64,000 nucleotides of DNA, taken from contig JBCNJP010000017.1 of the NCBI GenBank assembly GCA_039602395.1, forward strand, positions 6,751,238 through 6,815,237, given 5' to 3'. Within the stretch, counting starts at the first letter, position 1. Every line of letters starts with the position of its first letter. Below the pieces are notes generated by a model, which made no database searches, had not been told where the DNA came from, and saw only the letters and a program-made list of their open reading frames with translations. The stretch comes from Deinandra increscens subsp. villosa (taxonomy: Eukaryota; Streptophyta; Magnoliopsida; Asterales; Asteraceae). The position numbers were made by a program, and so were the translations under genes. Shown in pieces: positions 34,058 to 45,008 of this stretch.

Positions 34058-34120
34058 AAAGGGAATCGAACCCACGCCAAATGTGAGTAACAGACGACCT
34101 GGACCAGTTGAGCTGGTTGG
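34058..34120 (-). other. tRNA-like sequence (box A/B-like)
   Basis: The minus strand has a D-arm-like CAGCTCAACTGGTCC and a perfect box B, GGTTCGATTCC (complement of 34062-34072). No full cloverleaf or acceptor stem is evident; it may be a SINE or tRNA relic. Confidence 0.4.
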
Positions 34121-34514
34121 AATATTGTTTAATAAATGAAATTTGTATCTTATATTAGAAGCACTAGTACATATTTTTAAACTCCAAGTACGTTATATGT
34201 AAAATATAATCCATCCTAATTAAACATCAACTAAAATTGTCGCAGATCCTATCCACCTTTATGAACATCCAAAAAAACTAACAACCAATTAAAACACCCG
34301 CAATTCCTATCCACGATAAACCCTAGTTCCACGTTTTGCTTGGTTTAACAATATTTCAAAGGAGCTTGATTTGATCAATCCAGGTACTAGCTAGTTTTGA
34401 TTACCACTATTTTTATTTGCTTCAACTATGATCGTTATGGATTAGGCATCATAGTATACAAGATCGTGATCGATATTATTAATTTTTGTTCATAATCATT
34501 ATCAAGTGCAAACT

Positions 34515-35132
34515 ATGAGTCATCAATGGGTGAAAAGCGGGCATAGTGCTTCGACCGAGTATGTGGAGGGGGTAAAGCAATTTTTGAACGTTGCTAGATA
34601 AACTTTGAACTCAAGTGGGTTAACATAATGCCCATGTGGTAACTGTCTTAATACGAGGCAAAATATAGATGTCATTACTGGCCACTTAATCAATGTAGGA
34701 ATTGATAAGTCGTATTCACAATGGGTGTACCACGGTGAGGGTGAGGATGAAGACAGTGAAGAAGATGTTGGAATGGATGATTTTGCTAATGACGAATCTG
34801 CTGGTGGTGTAAGAGCAGGATTAGAAGATGCAATTGGTGATCAATTCTTTAATATTGGCCCTACCAATGATCTAACTGGAAATCAACAACCATTTTTAAA
34901 AAATACTCATTTATAGAAGTTGCATGAAGCATTAGATAGTCCTTTGTATGAGGGATGCAAGAATACTTGTACATTGACCTTTGTTGTGAAGTTGATGAAT
35001 TTGTAAGTAATGAACAAATGGACTGATAATTCGTTTGAGATGCATTTGAAGTTGTTTCGCGAGGTACTTCCTGAGCCAAATAATTGTCCAGAAAGTTATT
35101 ACGAAGTGCGAATGCTGCTATGTGAAGCTGGT
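34515..35132 (+). pseudogene. CACTA TNP2-type transposase, N-terminal part, truncated by gap
   Basis: From ATG 34515: MSHQWVKSGHSASTEYVEGV, then FLNVAR, CPCGNCLN, a VITGHLINVG stretch and QWVYHGE. This matches the Cys-containing transposase-associated domain at the start of plant CACTA transposases. Later CKNTCTLTFVVKLMNL, MNKWTDNSFEMHLKLFREVL and YYEVRMLLCEAG match the start of the TNP2 catalytic region. In-frame stops near 34600, 34618, 34914 and 35002 break it. The assembly gap removes the rest. Confidence 0.8.
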
Positions 35133-35632
35133 NNNNNNNNNNNNNNNNNNNNNNNNNNNNNNNNNNNNNNNNNNNNNNNNNNNNNNNNNNNNNNNNNNNN
35201 NNNNNNNNNNNNNNNNNNNNNNNNNNNNNNNNNNNNNNNNNNNNNNNNNNNNNNNNNNNNNNNNNNNNNNNNNNNNNNNNNNNNNNNNNNNNNNNNNNNN
35301 NNNNNNNNNNNNNNNNNNNNNNNNNNNNNNNNNNNNNNNNNNNNNNNNNNNNNNNNNNNNNNNNNNNNNNNNNNNNNNNNNNNNNNNNNNNNNNNNNNNN
35401 NNNNNNNNNNNNNNNNNNNNNNNNNNNNNNNNNNNNNNNNNNNNNNNNNNNNNNNNNNNNNNNNNNNNNNNNNNNNNNNNNNNNNNNNNNNNNNNNNNNN
35501 NNNNNNNNNNNNNNNNNNNNNNNNNNNNNNNNNNNNNNNNNNNNNNNNNNNNNNNNNNNNNNNNNNNNNNNNNNNNNNNNNNNNNNNNNNNNNNNNNNNN
35601 NNNNNNNNNNNNNNNNNNNNNNNNNNNNNNNN
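35133..35632. other. Assembly gap, 500 N
   Basis: Exactly 500 undetermined bases, a conventional fixed-size gap, so the true distance is unknown. Reading frames drawn through it are meaningless. Confidence 1.
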
Positions 35633-36611
35633 GGTCATCATCAATAAAAGTTAACTTTTTCTGTTAAAGTATTAATTATGGAGAGTTTTTATATTGTTTT
35701 TTTTAAAAGAAAACTATATTCAGATGTTTAAGGTGTACCACAACAATTTTCTAGTATAAACTTTGAGGGAGATGATGTGACATATAAAAGAAAAGGTACA
35801 ATACTACCATATAAAAATTAGTATAAAGAGGCTTTAAAAAATAAAAATCGAATGTCATATTTTTTAAATTTTGTAATATTTTATTTTACCAAATAGTCAA
35901 TGTACATACAGTACATTAAGAATTTACACCCAAGTTACTATGTACATACATTAATTGAAAATTTACACCACTTTATGTGTTGTAAAAAACTAAAAAACAA
36001 AAGTTCAAAAATATATTATATTGACTTGGTTCAAACGTAGATAAAACTAATCACGTCATAACGTTATGGAATAAAATGTATATCAAAACACAAATAGAAC
36101 TAAACATTTCACAATTGCATTTTCGTAATTAATAGAATTTAAAAAAGATTATAAAATAATTAAAAGTGGTAAAAAGAATAAAAGAAAATAAATAGGGAGG
36201 AAAATAAAAAAAAAAGATAAAGAAAAGGAAAAACCAGAAAAGAGAAGAGCTATGAAATTTCTCATTGTGTGCTTGTAACAAAAAATAGTAATTTTGTTAA
36301 AATGTTCGCTAAAATGTTGGAGTGTTCGCTGCCTTATTCTTGGTCGAAATTGAAGGCTCCGCTCTTGGTCTTAGAGAGTTAGAGTCTTGGTTGCTGGTCA
36401 CACAAAAGAACAGAAGAGATGGATTTTTTTTTCTTGAGCTGGAGGATCGGTCGAACAAGGGGGTTAGGATATATCGAATTCATTCTGTTTTAATTAACAT
36501 AGTTAAAACTTATACAAAATCAATTCCTCCACTATTAGGTGGTGTTTGGTTCATCGAATTCAATGAAAATGGAATTGATAGATTTTTTTTAAGTTAAAAG
36601 ACCAAAAATGT
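35633..36611. other. No gene recognised
   Basis: AT-rich sequence after the gap. It may contain the remainder of the CACTA element, but no terminus was found. Confidence 0.4.
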
Positions 36612-36619
36612 AATTTACC

Positions 36620-37232
36620 CAGGGGCGGATCTAGGATTTATTTTCAGTGGGTTCACTTTTTTTACGATGGTTGGAATTCTAATAAAATGTTAAAAGTTTC
36701 GGTTTAGTCGGGTCGGGTCGGGTCGGGCCGGGCCGGGTTGATCACACAATAATAATACGAATATACGCTGCAATAATTAACGAAATCAATGTCATTAGAA
36801 ATGAGTTTTTTATGTTCGAGAATAACGTATTTAAAGTGTTTTGTTATTTACGATATATACTCAAAGACTTAGTATAAATAATATACAAGATCATAAAAGA
36901 CAATAAAGTTAGGTTAGAGAAGCTGGTAAACATTATCCTTTTGTATTTGAGGTCAGGAGTTCGAAACCTGTGTTTGATCTTTCAATATTTATCTTTTTCA
37001 CCTGCTTCCTCAAAAAAATTAAAGAAAACAAAGAATTGCCTGGATTCGATCCGTGGACACAGAAGTTATAACTCAAGCAGACACCAATTGAACTAGAAAA
37101 TCATTTAGTAATTGGATTCACTCTTAATATATATGAGGATTCACTCAAACTTTTTTACATATAATACTAAACAAATTCCGAAAGTCAGTGGGTTCCCGTG
37201 AACCCGGTGATTATATACTAGATCCGCCCCTG
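36620..37232. mobile_element. hAT-type MITE, 613 bp, with perfect 8-bp target duplication
   Basis: AATTTACC lies on both sides (36612-36619, 37233-37240). Terminal inverted repeats CAGGGGCGGATCTAG are perfect over 15 bp. Inside lie two tRNA-like modules facing opposite ways: box-B-like GAGTTCGAAACC on the plus strand (36957-36968) and GGATCGAATCC on the minus strand (37042-37052). Confidence 0.9.
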
Positions 37233-37325
37233 AATTTACCATATATTAATTTTGGGTTTTTTTGTTTTTTTTAAAATTTTTTAATATATAAGGGGGTATT
37301 TTGCTCATTTTAATAAATATCAAAA

Positions 37326-38924
37326 ATGTTAATATCTTTTGGGGTGTTAAAAATGCTTGAATCGCTCTGGGCTAATTTCTTTTGGGGTGTTGAGGAGAAT
37401 GCTCTTAATTTTAGATGGATTAAATGGTCTTTGGTTCTTGCTAGTAAAGATCATGGTAGTCTTGGAATTGGGAGTTTGTTTGCTATGAATATGTTTATGC
37501 CTTATAAGTGGCATTGGTGATCCGTCTCTTCTCCTAATGCTCCCTGGAGTCGAGCGATTTGTGCCATTCGTGGTACAGATTTTGGTTGGTGTATTATCAG
37601 TGGACCAACTAGTGTGTGGAATTGAATCGTTTCATCCATTTCCTTTGTTCATAATTTCGATTATGTTCCTGCTAATGTCATTCATAAAGAGGTGGGCAAC
37701 GGAAGTGACACGCGTTTTTGGAAGGACGTTTAGGTGGGCGATAGACATTTGTGTCATGTTTTTCCTCGATTGTTTGCTCTTTTGATGAATAAGGACAGTT
37801 TTATAGCTAATTATCGGAGTCATCCGGATTGGTCTTGGTCCTAGGGATGACCTATTAGAGGTGTCGTTGAAGAGAGGCAGCTTCACTTGGTTTCTTCTTT
37901 GTTGGTAGTTCATTTATTGGATTCTGTTGACAAATGGGTTTGGGATCTTGATGGTGCTACTACATTCGCCGTTAAAGATGTCCATATTCGTATAGATCGC
38001 GATTATATCTCCATCTTGGCCATTTCGAGATTAGATGGATTCGTTCATTCCTAAGAAGGTGAACATTTTTGTTTGGAGACCGTTTTTTTTATCGGTTGCC
38101 AACGCGTCTTAACCTTTCATATAGGGGCATTGAGACACCGTCTTTGCTTTGTTTGTCATCTTTGCAACTTACATTTGGAGTCGTCTATGCATTTATTTTC
38201 TGATTGTCTGATTTTTGTGAAGACCTTGGATCGTATTAGCGCCTGGCTCCATATTAGTTGGCTTCCTCCATCTTCGCCTTCCACTTTGTTTCATGCTATC
38301 GAGAATTTCATCTGACCAAGATAAAAGAAAGAGATTCTTTTTGTCATTCTATACTCGGCTTGATGGGTTATTTGCCATTTGAGGAATCTTCATGTTTTTC
38401 AATCTTTGGAAGTTCGAAACGGGGAATTGTTCTATTCTATTGTTTATAATCCATTTACTTGGTTTGCTCATAAGAATAGTATAGTGAACTCAGTTGGGTC
38501 GAGTGGATTCAGATGGGGCGTTGAGCATGTGCGCGGAGTGCAACGGAACATGGCCTTACATTTTGGGGGCCCATAAATTTTAAAATTTTATATATAAATT
38601 AGAGGATATGAAGTATGAAAAATTAATTTTCTAGTAAAAATGCTAGGAGATTTGCACAATTGTCAGTTAGCTACATAGAATAACATTTTAAAACTATAAT
38701 TTTCTTATGTTTATTGCTATTCCTTAATTTTTTCTTTATTTAAGAACCTTTATTTATTTGCAAAATATTTTCCGAATAAGGCCCATTTTTTTAGCTTGAA
38801 CAGGACCTCCAAATCCTCAACTCCGGCCCTGAGTGGATTATTAATCATTTCCATTCGATGTAACTGTTCTTAGCTCGCCTTGAGCTTTTTTGTTTATTAA
38901 ATTTTCCGCCGTTCAAAAAAAAAA
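37326..38924 (+). pseudogene. LINE 3' fragment (reverse transcriptase end and zf-RVT), interrupted by a hAT MITE
   Basis: Successive frames read SLWANFFWGVEEN, FRWIKWSLVLASK, GNGSDTRFWKDV and a zf-RVT-like CHLCNLHLESSMHLFSDC, the order at the end of plant L1-type ORF2. Many stops and shifts are present. The poly-A tail is at 38915-38924. The element at 38510-38831 splits the 3' part. Confidence 0.8.
38510..38831 (+). mobile_element. hAT-type MITE, 322 bp, nested in the LINE
   Basis: The 8-bp duplication AGTGGATT lies at 38502-38509 and 38832-38839. The ends are CAGATGGGGCGTTGAGCATG and, in reverse, CAGGGCCGGAGTTGAGGATT. The LINE reads on across it. A sister copy lies at 39692-40013. Confidence 0.85.
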
Positions 38925-39691
38925 GGTTAAACTCAATTCATGGTGGGGATGTTACCGGTTATCAAACTTACTCGACCATAAATAAATTTCTCATACTTGA
39001 AAACTCGAACCAAAATGGTGACAAACCACGACCTTGATCTGTTATTTAACTCTTAGAATAAGCAAGCAAACCAATCAACGACAATATCCCAAAATATCAT
39101 ATGCATGTATTTACCTAAATGTTCACGTTATCGTGATCGTTATTATCGTTTATTTTACTACTAATATACACATACGTTACATAGTTGTCGTTATGTGTCT
39201 TGTTCAAATGGTAAACATCTTCTTGTTTCCGTTTGAAGATTTTGTAACTAAAAAGTTTTTGGCATTTTCAGCTGTTTTTCTTACCTCTAAGGGCCCCGAG
39301 CAGCCAATTTGGATACAATTAATATTAATATCTCTCCTGTTTGGATTGAGTCGCCTAATAAATCAACACTTACTAGTTACTATAGTCAAAAGTAAGAAAG
39401 CACATGGAAATGTTGTGTGGACTAAAGGTCTCTAGCACACCTCAAATTTTCCCTACTATGATGGTCCCTTGTTATAAAAATATGTCTATCTAGACTAAAT
39501 GAAGTAATTAAATAACAAGCAAGTCTTCATGAGGTGAGCTATTCAACTTTCTTTTCATTATCATAATGTAGGTTACAATAATCCAAAAGCATATAATTTG
39601 TTGGTTTTAGGTTCTAATTAATTAATGGCTGATTTGAACATGAAACAACATTTTAAAACTAAAACCATATATTGACACAACTAGTCTTTGT

Positions 39692-40013
39692 CACGACCGG
39701 TCCTCAAGATTTATAGCCCTGTTTGAACTAAAAAAAATGGGTTCCATTCGAACAAATTTGCAATTAGAAAGCGTTTTACATAAGGTAAAAAAATAATGTA
39801 TATCAATAAACACAAGAAATTATAGTTTTAAAATGATATTTTAAGTAGTTAACCGACAAATCGTGCAGATCTCCTAACATTTTTTTTAAAAAAAATTTAA
39901 ACTATTACTAAAAAAGAACTATATATACATAACTTTTTTTTAAAAATATGGGCCCCTTAAAATGATGGGTCATTGTCCGTCGCACTTGTCGCACATGTTC
40001 AAAGCCTCCACTA
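39692..40013 (-). mobile_element. hAT-type MITE, sister of 38510-38831 in opposite orientation
   Basis: Also 322 bp, with GTCTTTGT at 39684-39691 and 40014-40021. The shared interior includes TATAGTTTTAAAATG and ATGGGCCCC, in opposite orientation to the first copy. The terminal bases are more degraded. Confidence 0.75.
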
Positions 40014-40730
40014 GTCTTTGTCAATAAGTTTTGCACCTTTTGAAAGGTGGTTGCCAGAGCTCCGAGTGAGCCCGAAATAGGCCATGGACTTGAATGTACG
40101 TATCAAATGATAAGAGTGCCTCTTAAATTCAATCGTAAACAACTTTCCCTCGGTTGCATATATGTATACACCCTATGTGTTTAACACATATCTCTTAGGT
40201 ATCCTAATATAACCTACTTAGGTCGTATAACTTTACGTCTTGGCGTCGGCCTCTCAGGATTTATTTTGGCAGTACTTCGTGTCCCTCAGTTAAACGCCAC
40301 GTTCATTCCCGTGAATGAACTCAAAGTGATTACTAGTAAATAATCAATTTTCACCTTATCACTTACCAATGACACCCTCGCCATTCAAAATCATGTTTAT
40401 GATGGATTTCATATGACTAACATCCATATTTCTAAAACATATTTGAGTAAAATTACTAGGCCAGGGCTAACAATTTCTAACACATACATGTTAACAACAC
40501 AAGTTTGTGCTTGAGTTTAACGTGTTTTGTGTCCTAATCAAGTTGACACACTTATAACATGATTAGAACTGTAACACCCCTAAACTCGTATTATTTTATA
40601 ATTAGAAGCCAGCTTAAAGTCTCATCTAAACATGCATATTAGTGTGAGTGGACATTGTTAAATTAGACTAATCGTAGGAACAACTGTGAAGAACTTCGAA
40701 CTTCAATCATCATATCATCTTATCTTATAA
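40014..40730. other. No gene recognised; degenerate LTR-like start near 40571
   Basis: TGTAACACCCCTAAACTCGT at 40571 resembles the TGTCACACCC LTR ends elsewhere in the window, but no partner end was found. Confidence 0.35.
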
Positions 40731-41126
40731 TCCTAATAAAGCACTAAAATTTGTACCACATGTGTCATTTATAAAGGGTCCACATCACCACCGCCACATG
40801 TCAAGCTCACAATCAATTGCCAATTTAGTAAATCATCAATTAAGATTAATTATCAATTTTGTCAAAAGTAAATTTTTTATTTTAAAATTTTGATAACATT
40901 AATGTAGATTTGATTAATTTATTTAATAATTTTAATCTTTTTGTATTAAATAATTAACAACTTGTCAAACATAATAAATTTCTTAAATCTATTAAATTAA
41001 TATATAATACATTATAAGAACTTTATATCAATCATAATTTTTAAATTTCTTGATCATTATTTTTTTTTTGTATTTATATAATATTATCTATATTTAGCCC
41101 GTATAGCACACGGGTTACTAACCTAG
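40731..41126 (+). mobile_element. Non-autonomous Helitron, family H, 396 bp
   Basis: Starts TCCTAATAAAGCACTAAAAT. It ends with hairpin CCCGTATAGCACACGGG (41098-41114), then TTACTAACCTAG. Confidence 0.8.
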
Positions 41127-41512
41127 TACTATTATATAAAAGAAAAGATTTGAGACACATGTCATTCTCACATTCAACCTCATAATAACTTTCTCTCCTA
41201 ATTCATCATATCTTATTTTTAGTTTTTGTATTTCCATGGCAATAAATAATAATATATATTGTATGGATAATCACCACCTTAATTAATCAATTATTTGTAT
41301 TCCCATGACAATAAATAAAAAATATTTATTATAGAGATAATCACCATCATAATTAATTAACTATTTGAATAAATTAACTTTTTCTATTAAAAGAAAGGTT
41401 TTGGATTCGACTATTTATTTATTGCCTCCTAAATATTACTAAATTACAGTTTAAATTAAAAATTAATTATGCCTATAACTTTTTTAAACACAAGTCCGTG
41501 TAACACACGGGT
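41127..41512 (+). mobile_element. Helitron-like element, second family, adjoining the previous one
   Basis: Starts TACTATTATATAAAAGAAAA right after the CTAG of the previous Helitron. It ends near the hairpin CCGTGTAACACACGG, then GTCTAAAAAACTTG; the final CTRR is degenerate. Confidence 0.55.
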
Positions 41513-41560
41513 CTAAAAAACTTGATTAAATAGCATTATAAATAATTAATATATAACTTG

Positions 41561-41724
41561 ATAGAATCTTAACACTATTGGATTAACTTTTTTATATTGA
41601 AAGTATATGAATTATATATATAACCATTACTTATTTACCGAAATAGAATCTTAACACTATTGGATTAACTTTTTTATATTGAAAGTATATGAATTATATA
41701 TATAACCATTACTTATTTACCGAA
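41561..41724. repeat. Perfect or near-perfect 82-bp tandem duplication
   Basis: The unit beginning ATAGAATCTTAACACTATTG at 41561 recurs at 41643 with no visible difference through TTACTTATTTACCGA. Confidence 0.95.
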
Positions 41725-41923
41725 TAATTTCTAATTTACAATAAATATTCAGATTAATATATAATACATATTTTTTTATTTAATTTTAAATTTTAATTTA
41801 TAGATTTTAGATGTTATTCTCTTTTTACTTTACAGTTTTTTCTTTTATACAAGTTTCTATACTCTATTACCATTTTTAAATTTTTTAAACCCCAGCCGTG
41901 CGATACATATTTTTTTAAAGCCT

Positions 41924-41953
41924 AGCCGTGTGATGCACGGGATATAAAAACTA
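41924..41953 (+). mobile_element. Helitron 3' end (third type)
   Basis: Hairpin CCGTGTGATGCACGG followed by GATATAAAAACTAG. The matching 5' end was not identified. Confidence 0.5.
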
Positions 41954-42117
41954 GCGCTATATAATTAAACCGCATTTACTATGTTAGAACTTGAAAATCT
42001 ATGAACTAGATGTTGCTTTTACCAATACGATAAGTTTGGTGGCAAATGATTAAAATATAAACAACGGAGGGGTTTAATGTATAAAATGAAAAACTAAATA
42101 AAAACACTTCTTAAGGT

Positions 42118-43062
42118 GGTTTGGGTCTCGTCCCGTTCGGGATATCCAACAAATGTTTGATTGCGAAGTGGACTTGGAGGTATATAACGGAGCCCAATAG
42201 TCTGTGGGCTAGAGTTATTTTTGGGTGTCATAGTCTCATAGAGGTGGGATGGGGTCTGGGCCTTTACCCGTGCGTAAGGAAATTGGGGGGGTTTGGGGTA
42301 ATATTGTGAAAATGGTGGCCAATTTAAAAGGGGAACAAGTGGATGTAGTGGGTTTAATTCATCCAGTGACGATGGGATTTAAATGGGGGGCGACGCGTCG
42401 GGGGTTTTCTCTGTTGCAAGCGTTAGAGGGTTGCTTAAATGGTATTCCCGGTCCGAGGGCATTATTATGCCGTGGAATAAGCTTGTCCCTAATAAGCTTA
42501 ATATTCTATTTTGGCGTATTATGAAAGACCGGATAGCGACGAAATAAGCTTTGGCCAAGCGAAAGGTGGAGATTAGCGACCCGAGATGTCAACTTTGCAT
42601 GGACGATAACGAGACGGTGTTCCATCTTATGCTTGGGTGCAAAGTGGCCGAGAGAGTTTGGGAGTTGGTGGCGGCTTGGTGTAAGGTGCCCCCGGTTTTC
42701 GCGTTCGAGCTTGGTGATTTGCTCACGATCATTGAGGACTCTCGGTTTGACCGGAAAGGCAAGATGATATTTTTCGCTATCATCCTTACGACGTGTTGGG
42801 TGATATGGTGCTCTCGGAATAAGGTTACTTTTGAAGGGGCCAAAGTTAGTGCGGTTATTCTTTTTAAAGAGATCAAAACCTCGAGTTATTTGTGGGTTAA
42901 AAATAGGAGTAAGTGGGTTACTTTAACGTGGGAGGAGTGGGATAAGTTCTCGATGTAAATCCCCTCCTTATTTTTCGTGTTGTTGTTTCCTTCCCTTGGC
43001 TCCCTGCTAAGGGAGGTTTGTGTTAATGAAATCGTTGTTCCAAAAAAAAAAGAAAAAAAAGG
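42118..43062 (+). pseudogene. LINE 3' fragment with zf-RVT domain and poly-A
   Basis: The first part reads GLVPFGISNKCLIAKWTWRY and LWARVI, the end of an L1-type reverse transcriptase. An open frame to 42958 then carries DPRCQLCMDDNETVFHLMLG (zf-RVT Cys/His pattern) and CWVIWCSRNKVTFEG. The 3' UTR ends in an A-rich tail (43041-43062). It is 5'-truncated as most LINE copies are; at least one frameshift lies before 42550. Confidence 0.85.
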
Positions 43063-43190
43063 AGGCCACGTTTTTGGGGCCGGAAATTTCGATCAAGAAG
43101 GGGCGGTAGGTTGACGGGTTGACTTTTCAACCTTAACCTAAGTCATTATGTTTATTCCTGTCGGGTTTCAGAGATCATATATTCATTTAC

Positions 43191-43985
43191 TAGTTTTTTT
43201 ATCCCCGTGTATTACACGGCTGAGTTAAAAAAAAAACTCTAAATATAATCATAATCTACGACAATTATGTATTTTTTTAACAATCTAAAAATTTCTCAGT
43301 AATTATAGGAGGGTTAGGGCATTTAGACAGTGAGTTTCCTCTGGATAGATGTGCAACACAGAGGGTCTTGATTACTCGCACGGACTGAGGTTGTAACGTG
43401 TCGCGAGTAACATCGTTTGCTATGATGGACCCCGGGTAACCGGATTTTGCAGTTAAAAATAAAATAAATCTAATCACAGAATATAAGGATTTTGTTTATT
43501 ATATTGAAGTGAAATACTTAGTAAATTTGAATTTAAACTTAATTAAAGTAAAAATATATATAATTAAATAAAATAAAATATTTTATATTACATGTAGAAT
43601 ATTTAATTAAAATATTAAATGAATAAAGTATTAGAAGCATTACATATATATTAATATATTAAGGTATATGCAATAAAATATATTATTTTAATAAAATATA
43701 ATATATTTTAATAAAATATAATATATATGTAATAAAATATTAACCTTAAATTAAAAAATTTAGTATTTGGATAATTACTAACCTTAATATAAAAATTTGT
43801 ATTTGAATAATTATTTATTGGATAATTGTTTATTAAAAGTTTAAACTAAATAACCTCTAATATGGAAATTTAGTATTTGGATAATTATTTATTAATATTT
43901 TGACTTAATCTAAAATTTTGTGGTGATGACAAGTGTCCATTTTTACTAACTAAAGTATAACAAAACTTTTTATTTATTATATAGT
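43191..43985 (-). mobile_element. Helitron-like element (minus strand)
   Basis: The minus-strand 3' end has CCGTGTAATACACGG then GGATAAAAAAACTAG (CTAG complement at 43191-43194). The 5' end is near TACTATATAATAAATAAAAA (complement, about 43985). Confidence 0.55.
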
Positions 43986-44400
43986 ATAGATAGATATAGA
44001 TCTAGATATAATTAAAATATTATTATGAATAAAGTATTATAAGCATTACATTAAATTATTAATTAAAGTATATGTAATAAAATATATTATTTTAATAAAA
44101 TATAATATATATGAAATAAAAATATTATCTTGAATAAAATATTAACCTTAATATTAAAAATTAGTATTTGGATAATTACTAACTTTAATATAAATATTTG
44201 TATTTGAATAATTTTTTATTGGATAATTACTTATTAAAAGTTTAAACAAAATATACCTAATATGGAAATTTAGTATTTTGATAATTATTTATTAAAATTT
44301 TAATTTAATCTAAAATTTTGTGGTGATGACAAGTGTCCCTTTTTACTAATTATAGTATCACCAAACTTTTTGTTTATTATATAGTTTAGATTTAGATTAT
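43540..44400. repeat. AT-rich tandem duplication of about 390-450 bp
   Basis: The block with AATAAAGTATTAGAAGCATT through GGTGATGACAAGTGTCC (about 43620-43940) recurs, diverged, at about 44025-44338, each time followed by a Helitron-5'-end-like stretch. Confidence 0.7.
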
Positions 44401-44454
44401 ATTAGATTTAGATTTATTTAGTGCAACAATATAAACAATTAATTATCCAAACTA

Positions 44455-44684
44455 TGAAGGAAGACCAGGACCTTGTTGTTTTTGGTTCGATCCCGAGAGC
44501 GACCGGGTTTTACCACCAGTGGGCCTTCAGGCGGGTGGGTTTTCCCCAGAACTGGAGATAACTTGGGTGTGCTTAAGGGCTCCGTACGGCTGGGTTGGGC
44601 CAGCTGGCGGTGGCCTTTTGCCATTGGGTTACCCCGTACGGAGTACCTGGGCGATTCTATGTTTGTTGGTCGTTCAAAAAAAAA
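44455..44684 (+). mobile_element. SINE-like element with 14-bp target duplication
   Basis: AATTATCCAAACTA flanks it (44441-44454 and 44685-44698). A box B, GGTTCGATCCC, is at 44484-44494 and the element ends in an A run. It is GC-rich relative to its surroundings. The distance from the start to box B is short, so box A is atypical or truncated. Confidence 0.75.
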
Positions 44685-44811
44685 AATTATCCAAACTAAA
44701 ATAAATGAAACAATTTGTTTGTAATAAAATTGGTGTTTTTTTGTTTACTTATAATTTCTCATTCCTGGTTCATAAACTTGGATAGTGTTTGGTAGACATG
44801 AATGTTAGATG

Positions 44812-45000
44812 CATTAGTGAAGCTTCGGCGAAAAATTTAGGGGGCGAAAAGTCACGGATATTAACCCCGGGGGGCGGTTCTCAATATATATAAAAAAATT
44901 TTAAAAATCGTAAAAATTAGCACTATGACCAGGCCGAAATAAAACGGGGCGCGGTCGCCACCCCCCCCCCCCCCTCGGTCTCAACAAAGCTTCGTCAATG
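44812..45000. mobile_element. hAT-type MITE, 189 bp, with 8-bp target duplication
   Basis: GTTAGATG at 44804-44811 and 45001-45008. Ends are CATTAGTGAAGCTTC and, in reverse, CATTGACGAAGCTTT. It contains a 14-C run. Confidence 0.85.
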
Positions 45001-45008
45001 GTTAGATG

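Larger units (their letters stand above)
31517..35132 (+). mobile_element. CACTA (En/Spm-type) transposon, left end and body, running into the gap
   Basis: The terminus CACTACAAGAAATT at 31517 is typical for CACTA elements. It is followed to about 32100 by subterminal repeats of ACCTACACATA and TACCCACACATA in both orientations. A TNP2-type transposase fragment on the plus strand (34515-35132) and a minus-strand gene (32459-33896) lie within. The other terminus (TTCTTGTAGTG) was not seen after the gap. Confidence 0.7.

Noticed and set aside
34725..34916. Separate acidic 63-aa protein
   Set aside because: It is the continuation of the TNP2-like transposase frame between two stops.
35010..35667. 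Long frames across the N gap
   Set aside because: Artefacts of translating undetermined bases.
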